Source: Owenia fusiformis (Eukaryota; Annelida; Polychaeta; Sabellida; Oweniidae). Taken from it: DNA of 64,000 nucleotides. Position 1 is the first letter of the stretch, and each line of letters opens with the position of its first letter. A program made the position numbers and the translations under genes. The notes under the pieces are model-generated. The model was not told where the DNA came from. It worked only from the letters and a program-made list of their open reading frames with translations, and searched no databases. The stretch spans positions 19,847,936 to 19,911,935 of the forward strand of contig CAIIXF020000006.1 in the NCBI GenBank assembly GCA_903813345.2. The letters are read 5' to 3'. Below, piece after piece: positions 35,726 to 45,500 of this stretch.

Positions 35726-36029
35726 CCTAAATATTTGTATCATATTCTGTACATGATATTCAATAACACAACATCTAAATGCAGTCCATATATGTTCCAA
35801 TTTCTTTGATAAGTTGATATATATGAATTGTATTTTATGTAAATAATTTCATAGAAATTGAGGGAATTGTATTTTATGTAAATAATTTCATAGTACTTGT
35901 AATTGAGGGTAAATAATTTAGAAGAAATTGAGAGAATTTAGCATTGTGACATAGTCGAATACTTTAATTATCATGTACAAATATTCACTGATTTACAAGT
36001 ATTGTTCACAAATGTTCACTGATGTTCAC

Positions 36030-36765
36030 AAGCATTACCATTAGCATATGTTAGCATCTGTTAGCATTACATCATTATGACATCATAATTTGAGACGTGG
36101 GGCTTTCATTGTTTACTTTATTAACATTTATTTCATTAGTTAGCATTATTATTAGCATATGTTAGCATATGTTAGCATTATCATTAGCATCTGTTAGCAT
36201 TACCATTAGCATATGTTAGCATCTGTTAGCATTATCATTAGCATCTGTTAGCATTACCATTAGCATATGTTAGCATCTGTTAGCATTACATCATTATGAC
36301 ATCATACTTTGAGACGTGGGGCTTTCATTGTTTACTTTATTAACATTTATTTCATTAGTTAGCATTATTATTAGCATATGTTAGCATCTGTTAGCATTAT
36401 CATTAGCATCTGTTAGCATTACCATTAGCATATGTTAGCATCTGTTAGCATTATCATTAGCATCTGTTAGCATTACCATTAGCATATGTTAGCATCTGTT
36501 CGCATTATCATTAGCATCTGTTAGCATTATCATTAGCATATGTTAGCATATGTTAGCATTATCATTAGCATCTGTTAGCATTACCATTAGCATATGTTAG
36601 CATCTGTTAGCATTATCATTAGCATCTGTTAGCATTACCATTAGCATATGTTAGCATCTGTTAACATTATCATTAGCATCTGTTAGCATTACCATTAGCA
36701 TATGTTAGCATCTGTTAGCATTACCATTAGCATATGTTAGCATTATTTAGCATTAGTTTTACAAA
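36030..36765. repeat. TTAGCATMTG minisatellite inside the Polinton-like element
   Basis: Arrays of TTAGCATATG, TTAGCATCTG and TTAGCATTACCA in higher-order blocks. A ~240-bp block that includes GAGACGTGGGGCTTTCATTG is repeated (about 36090 and 36310). Confidence 0.85.
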
Positions 36766-37085
36766 TGTTCACTGATGTTCACAAATGTTCACTGATGTTC
36801 ACAAATGTTCACTGATGTTCACAAATGTTCACTGATGTTCACAAATGTTCACTAGTATTGTTCACTGATGTTCACAAATGTTCACTGATGTTTACAAATG
36901 TTCACTGATGTTCACAGGGAATGAGGAGGAGGAGGGAATGAGGAGGATGGAATGAGGAGGGGGATGGGGGATGAGGATGGGGGAATGGGGAGGAGGATGG
37001 GATGAGGAGGATGAGGAGAAAATAGGGATGGGGATGGAATGAGGAGGAGGAGGGGGAGGAGGAGGAGGAGGAGGAGGAGGGGGAT
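36766..37085. repeat. TGTTCACTGATGTTCACAAA array and purine tract
   Basis: 20-bp units TGTTCACTGATGTTCACAAA run to about 36917. They are followed by a ~165-bp GGA/GGGAT-rich purine strand ending seven bases before the ORF's ATG. Pro-rich frames on the opposite strand are artefacts. Confidence 0.85.
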
Positions 37086-37091
37086 TTAACA

Positions 37092-37922
37092 ATGAATGAG
37101 CATGATAGTAGTCATCTAAAGGGAGAACCATTGACTAAGACAGTACAATCCAATGACATAGCACTACCATATGATTTGAATGCTATTGAAAACCCATTTA
37201 AAGAGATGTCACAGTATAAAACTTCAATGATGAAACATCCATATCAGTTCACTTCAAGTATAAAAGATACTATCCCCAGCAACGTTATGCATTCTGAAAA
37301 CAAAAATTACAACATGAAAGAAATATGTCGTTGTGACTATTGTGGCGTCATGTTAATATCAAGAATGGATCTACAGAATCATATCCAAAACTGTCCATTG
37401 AATGAGGATATAGACGACCCTCCAATGAAGAAGGTATGCACTGAAGGGTTTCAGGAAAACCCTGTGTATATACGACTAAAGGATAAAACTATTAATAAAT
37501 TAAAAGATCAAATTGAAGAACAAGAGGCAAAATATATAGACAAACAGAAGGGGAATTCTGAGTATGATAGAAGATATATGGCGAATCAAAAATTCCTACC
37601 CAAAATAAGAGAAACGTTTAAGACATACTACAAATATTTAGTTGAAGATTTACTAGATTTACAATGTAGTCCAACACAGGAAGAAATCATGGTAGACATC
37701 CAACAATTAATGAGTACAGGCATACCGTTTGAAGATGCTTTTAAGAAGACCATGTTACACCATAACTATATGACAGAAGACATTATTAATGTAGGACTTT
37801 ATGATGATGCAAATGTTTCAGATGAATCGTATACTGACTCTAGTGACAATGACGAAGCTAGTGAATCTAGTGATAATGAATCTGATGAAACCAATGATTC
37901 TGCTAGTCATAATAAGGATTAA
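37092..37922 (+). CDS. Unrecognised zinc-finger protein of the Polinton-like element
   Basis: A 276-aa uninterrupted frame, the only credible gene inside the element. Residues 81-101 form one C2HC finger (C81, C84, H97, C101), followed by a DDPPMKK motif (108-114). A predominantly helical, charged region with a YKYLVEDLLDL-like segment spans about 125-235. The tail (236-276) is very acidic and Ser/Asp-rich. It has no polymerase, integrase, protease or capsid motif. From memory, a finger followed by a PP(S/M)KK motif, a helical domain and an acidic tail recurs in unnamed proteins near Maverick-like genes of invertebrates, but I cannot verify this. AATAAA-type signals lie about 35-45 bp after the stop. 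A nucleic-acid-binding role is inference. Confidence 0.65.
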   Translation: MNEHDSSHLKGEPLTKTVQSNDIALPYDLNAIENPFKEMSQYKTSMMKHPYQFTSSIKDTIPSNVMHSENKNYNMKEICRCDYCGVMLISRMDLQNHIQNCPLNEDIDDPPMKKVCTEGFQENPVYIRLKDKTINKLKDQIEEQEAKYIDKQKGNSEYDRRYMANQKFLPKIRETFKTYYKYLVEDLLDLQCSPTQEEIMVDIQQLMSTGIPFEDAFKKTMLHHNYMTEDIINVGLYDDANVSDESYTDSSDNDEASESSDNESDETNDSASHNKD

Positions 37923-38467
37923 TTATATAGATTATGTGGTACTTTTGTTTGTAAAATAAATGCAAATAAATTAAACAATATTGTACATTAATTTTTTCTC
38001 AGTTATTTGATGTAGTAATTGATGTTTGATTTTTAAGATAACAATGATGTCATGCGCATCTTATCTCTCACCCATTTAAGATAACAATGATGTCATGCGC
38101 ATCTTATCTAACATTTTTACACATTTAAGATGAAAGCCCCATCCAATTAACTTATCTCCTAATCCCCATCCAATTAATTTATCTCCTGCTCATCTATATA
38201 TCCTGCTCATCTTTATCTCTTATGATAATATTATTATAAAAATAGAGTTTTTGAAAGCCCCGGGCCCGTGGCGGCCCGTGGCGGCCCGTGGCGGCCCAGT
38301 ATTAGTATTTTTCTATCTACTTGTGGGAGCTCAAAGAATAAAAAATACGAATATGATAGTATGCAGCATTGGGAAGATAATTCAATGACCAATGATTTAC
38401 AATCGTCAACAAAACAAGTAGTTTAACAATATATTTATTTCTTAAGACCTATATAATTCTGTATCTA

Positions 38468-39341
38468 CACTCCCCTCCATAAGTTTGGCAACCTTTTTTC
38501 TCCATTGAACTACGTGTTAAAGCCTCTTTACGTTTGAATTTTTATTCATTTAACTGGCGATGAAATAACTTATAATATTGATGGAAACGTAACTTGACTT
38601 TATTTCAAATACCTCCAAATTTTTTCAATTTTTTTCCTCTAGTACAATAGGTCGAAAATTGATGATAAATTTGATGAATTATTGAAAATCGTCATTCCCA
38701 TGTAATCCAATGGGAAATGGAGGGTTCGGGGCAAATCAGAAATCAGGATATCTTTTCAGTAAAAGATTCAGCAAAAAATATTTTTATATAGAAAATTGAA
38801 TTGTCTAGCTTTATTAACACTAAATGTTTAGTTTATTGGATGAATATTAAAGTTACAGCGCTTCAAAGTCGTTTTTGAAAATAATTTTTCGCCTCCTGTG
38901 TTATTTCAATGGGAGAGGTTTTTTGAAAAACAATTTTGACTTTAAAGCCCTATAACTTTGTTGAACCTGAAGAAACATATCAATTTTTTGTTAACTAAAG
39001 TTAGCAAATTCTATTGCCTGCCTAACTCGTATTTTTTGCAAAGACTCGGATGGATGGATATTCTGTCATATGACTTGCGGCAAACCTACCATTTCCCATT
39101 GGTTAACATGGGAATGTCGATTTTCAAAAATTCATCAAATTCATCATCAATTTTCGACCTATTGTAATTGAGGAAAAAAATTGAGAAAATTTGGAGGTAT
39201 TGGAAATAAAGTCAAGTTACGTTTCCATCAATATTATAAGTTATTTCATCACCGGTTAAATAAATAAAAATTCAAACGTAAAGAGGCTTTAACACGTAGT
39301 TCAATGGGGAAAAAAGGTTGCCAAACTTATGGAGGGGAGTG
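38468..39341. mobile_element. TA-flanked MITE, family A, copy 1
   Basis: Starts CACTCCCCTCCATAAGTTTG and ends with its complement (CTTATGGAGGGGAGTG), flanked by TA. Inverted arms of about 260 bp are well conserved (AACACGTAGTTCAATGG, AAAGTCAAGTTACGTTTCC). No coding capacity. It lies upstream of the shikimate genes; copy 2 lies downstream. Confidence 0.8.
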
Positions 39342-39597
39342 TATGGGAGTCTCCTGAAGAATATTCTATTAAGACACGTGCATGTATAATCAAATGTTGA
39401 AAATCAGAAATAAATTGTATTTATGTATAGGACACATGTGCATATTGTGTAGTCAAATGTTAAAAAAAGAAATAAATTGAATGAGCTACGTGACAATCAA
39501 CCTTACCTCAAGAGATAGGTTTGGTATTGCAGAGTGAATAAAATTTTTCTTGAAACTTTACAGAATGTGATGACGAATCACAATTGAAACTTTTGCA

Positions 39598-42500
39598 TCA
39601 ACCAGTAAGACCCATTCTTTTCAATTGAATCATGACATATCCATAGCACTGAATTCGACTCATCCAAGCTGGACAAACTAATTTTCTCTGTCCTCTTTTG
39701 CTGTTCCGACTCTTTTTGACGTTTTTAATAGATGTCGCGTAGTTAGAACTCGGGACAGCTGAATAGCGTTTTGCATTATTTTCAGTTTTCCATTCAATTG
39801 GATGTTGACGCAGAGTCTCGATTTGATTTGCAGTTTCTTGAAGCTGTTCTATCCTATCCATTGTGTCTGTCAAAGTGTTTGTTAAAGTCAGAATGTTCGA
39901 TTCACAAGCCGGATCGTCGGGCGACAGGATGCAAAGACCTTCTAGAAGATCATATCTGCTATATTGCGATGGCATGTAGCCTTCGTATTGATGCTTGGCT
40001 CCTGAAATCAAAAAGTAACAAATAATGTAACTTTATGTGAGATCAACTGGGTATTTTTATATCAATGGTAATTCAATTGTTTATAACACACATACATTAT
40101 TCAAACTATCAAATGCAAATTAACTGTATAACATTGACTAGTCCGATTGGTTTTATCTTATATATACGGAATAAAATCTCAGCATCCTATTTAATTGTAT
40201 CGGCAGATTTAGGCTGATAAATCAGAAACCATCACAGATGATTAAATAGATACGTGACATCGCCTAGACTCCTCCGTAAGAAGGGGGAGTGGTTATATCA
40301 GGAATCACTTTGTATGCGATTGCAGAGGCAATGGCCTTCTTATGTACGTGTGCCACACCCAGTATGATTAAAATCAGAACACCCACTTGCTAACGTATAT
40401 GTTTTTTAACAACGAAACATCTTTTTCTGGTGTTATTTGCACTCAATAGTTTAAAAGATAACACCCCTACACTCCAAGAGGATTGGATCCTTGGGTTCCA
40501 ACTATTTCAATATCTGCTAATCTATTTGCTCCCTGCTGATTTCTAAAGCAAAAGATGCGCGAATGAATTGCAAGGAGAATGACCGATATTCTATCGATAT
40601 CGACGATAACAATAAAAATCTCGTTATTTTCTAATATTACAATTGGCTATAAATTCATAATTAGCGATCCAAAAATGTGAACTAATATCTTGATAACTTT
40701 TTGTGCTTTTGTGTTTTCTTCTTAATTGTTTTGAAATTCTTTCTTTTGAAATTTAGACCAACATTTGCTATTCAAATTCTGAAAGGAAAAAATGGTGACT
40801 GTTTAATTTTGAATTTTGTAATCACGGCATCAGTTAAAACCCTGTGAGCAAACACCACATTGAAATATTTAGATATTGCTCCGAAAATGCAAGGCTCTCA
40901 CAAATATATTGCATTTGTACGGCAGAAAATAAGAACAATATTTCTGCAATTATAAAGGCGATTTAACTTTTGTATTCTACCTTGCAACAGAATAGTTAGA
41001 TTCAAAATCAATGACACTGCCTTTTGTCAGTTATAAAGGAACAGGGATAGTGGTCAGTGGGGTAGTGTTCCTTATATGAACCCTGTTTATAAACTGTTAT
41101 AAACAATAACTAGGCCTTTTGCATAACTATGTGTTATTTTCTCTTCATCAGTAAATTTTAGGTTATCTAAACACCGCTGATATCGGCCTTAAAAGAGTCT
41201 GGATTGGTAGCTGGCTGTTCATATTCCAAGGTTTTTGAAGATAAGTGGCAGTCTGAGAAATTGGACCGAAATGCCTTAACGTTGAGAGGTGTTCAAAAGT
41301 ACGTTTTTGGATCTATTAGGGTATTTAATTCAGTGAAGTTTAGAAAAAAAGTAATTTAATTTTCGTTGATCTTCATTTGCTATAGTTTGACACATTGAGC
41401 GTCACGCGTTGTGTTTTGAATAGATAACATATGACATTTTGCATGTATATTGATCTTGGTAATTGTATGAAGTCTTTTTAAATGCAGTCAACTTCTATAA
41501 TTCACAGGTAAACAACACAACAGAACAACAGACTGTCGACTTTGTTCATTTCCCAAACTATGAGTGTCTACGGCAGAGTATATACAATTAGTACGTTTGG
41601 AGAGAGCCATGGAAAAGGGGTAGGTGTAATCATTGAAAATTTTCCACCAAATTTTCCGATCTCAGAAGAAGATATCCAACAGCAGCTAATGCGCAGACGC
41701 CCTGGGCAAAGTGCGCTTTCTACAGACAGGATGGAGGCTGACAAAGTAGAGTTGTTATCAGGCGTGGAGCGCGGCCTGACACTCGGAACTCCCATAGCTG
41801 CCTTGGTGAAAAACAGGGACCATCGTCCTGAAGATTATAATTTTCACGATGATACAAAGTATATACCACGACCAAGTCACGCCGACCTGACGTACCATCT
41901 CAAATATGGTATACATGCTTCTAGTGGGGGAGGAAGGGCAAGTGCTCGCGAAACTATAGGAAGGGTGGTAGCTGGTGCAATAGCGGAGAAATATCTTAGG
42001 CATAACTATGGGGTTGACGTTGTCTCATGGGTTGAGCAGGTTGGTCATATCAATATGGACACTGATGCAGTCGCCACCTCGGAAGTAACACGTGATATGG
42101 TTGACAAAACAAAGGTTCGATGCCCTGATGTAAGCACTGCTAAGAAAATGATCGACTACATCGCGGAATTAAAATTCAAAGGTGACAGTACAGGAGGAAT
42201 TATCAAATGTGTCTGTCGTAATGTTCCACCGGGCCTAGGTGAGCCCAGTTTCGATAAACTCGAGGCCTGTCTCGCGCATGCTATGCTCTCGATTCCAGCG
42301 ACGAAAGGATTTGAAATCGGGTCTGGGTTTTCGGCTGCTGCGATGAAAGGTTCGGACCACAACGATCCATTTGTCCTGAAAGGGGATACGATAGGAACTG
42401 TTACAAATAACAGTGGTGGTATTCAAGGAGGGATCTCAAACGGAGAGGATATTGTGTTTAGAGTCGCATTTAAGCCTCCTGCAACGATAGCTCTTCCACA

Positions 42501-45500
42501 GGATACAGTAAATCTAAGAGGGGAATCCGTTAAACTGGAAACCAGGGGAAGACATGACCCATGTGTAGTGAATAGAGCAGTGCCTATAGTAGAATCCATG
42601 GCTGCTATCGTACTCATGGACAACCTTCTAATCCAACGATCAAGACGTCCTGATATATTTCACAATCCTCTTTCCAAATTGGTTGCAAAATGAGACGGAA
42701 GATACAAAGTTTGATGGTCTGTTTAAATTGCGTTCATAAAAAACATTGGATTGTTTGTTTTGGACTAATAACTGTATATTACAGCGTCTAATGGCCTAGT
42801 CACATAGCCCGGCCGATGTCCGGCATCGGTAGAGCTCGGTGGATTTTTTTGGTGCCACCGAGCTCTCCTCATCGGAAGCAGAGCTCGGTGACGTGAACGG
42901 ACTCCGTCCGGACATCTTCAGGTACTATACTTTCCAAGGCTCTGTCCCACATCGGCCGGAGCTCGGTCGGAGCTCGGCCGGTGTCCGTTAAAAAAACCTC
43001 GTCCTCTGGTTGTCTCAGATGCACGGGACACCGACCGATACTCGGCCGTGCACCGGCCGACGTGTGTTCTGATGTGGTTACGATGGGGCTGCGATGAGGG
43101 AGCTCGGTGAGAGCCCGGTGAAATTTAACTCCGAAGTTAAAATTTCACCGAGCTGCCACCGATGCGGTTTTAAGCAACAAACGCCACGGATGTCCGGCCG
43201 GTGTCCGGCCGGTGTTCGGCCGAGTTCGGTGAAAATTGTATCGCTGGCTCATCGGAACCTCATCGGCCGGGCTATGTGACTAGGCCATTAATCATGACAT
43301 AAAGTTATCAGTTTTCAAACAGAAAGGACGGCGTTTCATTTAATTAGCACATACTCCCATGGTCTTTTTAACTATCGCGATAACCAAGCAAACGGACGAG
43401 TCAATTTAGACCATCTCGTGTCTTAATTAAATTAATCAATTTAACTGAAAATATTCCTTTGACTTTTCGTGGAAACAGAACATCTTGAACTTTCCTTCAA
43501 ATAATTTTGTACAAAATCACATCAACTTTGTTACTTCCATTCCAGGGTTACCTTTGGAATATGAAATGAACAGATGACGAGATGGAAGCAATGTGTCTGG
43601 AAAGCATCGAACTTATTCAATTGGGCCTTGTGAACTCTGAACTATGGAATCACTTGAAATACAAAACAAAAGCAACGTATCTCTTAGATGAAAGTTGGAT
43701 GCAGAGGACTTTAAAGCTCGTGGAAGAAATCAAGAAATCTGACAATCCGTTAGTCGGTGGATTATTGTCTGAAATCCTACAAAGAGTTTGCAATATCAAA
43801 GCTGATGAATCAAAGTCACTTGCAATTAGTCATATAGTCCGCTTAAAAGATGAAAGTGGGGATTTCATTACACCTTACACTATTCATGTTGAAATTAGAT
43901 TAATGCTGCAGAATTACGAACAGCCTCTGATTCTGAATCAAGACAATATTAAAGAACTTTTGGCATACTTTACTTCCAAGTCACAAATTGGTTTAAATGC
44001 ATGTACCTTAAAATGCATAGGAGAACCGTATACATTAAAAATTACCGGACGTGACATGATATCAGTCCTTACGCCAGTCGTGGAGATTCATAAAAGAAAT
44101 GTTCAAATGGAGTCTCTGAGAGTATTATATGCGCCTGGGTCAAAAAGCGAGACAAACAGGGCATTGTTAATGGCAGCATTGTCGAAGCGAATAGTGACAC
44201 TTGTAAATATTCTTGAGAGTGAAGATACTGCGTTAATGATGCAAGCGCTTAAGAGATGTGGTGTCATAATTCACCGGACTGGTAAGAGTCAGCTGACTAT
44301 TCAGGGAAATTGTGGTGTGTTTGAGCAACCACATGGGCCAATATATTTAGGTAACTCTGGTACGAGTATGCGATTCCTAACAGCCGCCATTGCACTAAAT
44401 GGAAGCAACAAGTATATTCTCGAAGGCAATGAGAGAATGTCCAAAAGACCAATTGCAGATCTTGTAGATGCTTTGAACAATTTTGGATGCAATATAGAGT
44501 ATGTATCAACAGAGGGATATCCTCCATTGAGAATTATGAAACGGGGAGATGATATCTCTGATAGTATCGATGTGAAATGTAGTAACAGTAGCCAGTTCAT
44601 CTCTGGTGTCCTTATGGGTATTAGTACACTAAAGAAAATAATAACTATCAATGCTGTCACTAACGTAGTGTCCAAGTCGTTTGTTAACCTAACTGTACAC
44701 CTTATGAGAGATTTTGGAATCAACATAGAGGAATGCAACTACTCTTGGAAGCTACGCCCAGTTGTACGAGCTATTGATGGTAATGGTGACCATAAACGGA
44801 ACAATCACCCATCGACCGGAATTACGCGAAGTGAGATGTCCACCTTAGTCGAGGATAATGACGTAAATCTCACTCTGAAAGGTAAAACGTTTGACATTGA
44901 GACACGCGATTTATTTAGATATGAGATCGCTGCAGATGCAACTAGTTGTAGTTACTTGGTTGCCATGGCAGCACTAACAAATCAACCAATCCACATTCCA
45001 AATTTAATATCTAGGAACAAACAGGGAGACGCTCATCTTCTTACAATTGTCTGCCCAAAATTTGGACTAGATGTTAAAATAACAGATTTTGGTTTTTATT
45101 GTACACCTTCAAAACATGGCGTCCTCAAGAATGGCGGTGTCATTGATGTCGACAGTAGTGACATGTTCATAACATTTGCCGTACTTGCTGCATTTGCTGA
45201 GGGCGAGACAAAAATCATTAACATAAAGAATCAAGCTATCAAAGAATGTTCTAGAATCAAGGTTACTGCGGAAAATCTTCGTAAAGCTGGTGTTGATGTT
45301 ATACACGATGATGACAGTATAACAATCGTCGGGAAAGAGACCCAAAACTACAATCAAGTGACCATTGAGTGCCACAATGACCATAGAATAGCTATGGGGT
45401 TTGCTGTATTTGCCTATAGGGTAAAGAATGTCAAACTTTCTGACAGCTGGTGTGTAGAAAAGACATTTCCATATTTCTGGCAGACTGTAAAAGAATTAGG

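Larger units (their letters stand above)
35018..38321. mobile_element. 3.3-kb element with Polinton-type ends
   Basis: Terminal inverted repeats of about 235 bp (left, to ~35253) and ~290 bp (right, from ~38030). They begin AGTAGATAGAAAAATACTAA and end with the complement. Each TIR holds three tandem GGGCCGCCAC units and a GCGCATGACATCATTG block; the right TIR has that block duplicated. The 6-bp duplication TGTGGG lies at 35012-35017 and 38322-38327. AG...CT termini, long TIRs and a 6-bp duplication are features of Polintons/Mavericks. Full Polintons are 15-20 kb with polymerase, integrase and capsid genes; none is present here, so this would be a small non-autonomous derivative. Confidence 0.75.

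Noticed and set aside
33610-37085. CRISPR array
   Set aside because: Units are contiguous satellites without unique spacers, in an animal genome.
36892-37131. Proline-rich minus-strand ORF
   Set aside because: It is the complement of a GGA-rich purine tract.
41568-45384. Minus-strand ORFs opposite the shikimate genes
   Set aside because: They are antisense shadows of conserved coding sequence, with no features of their own.
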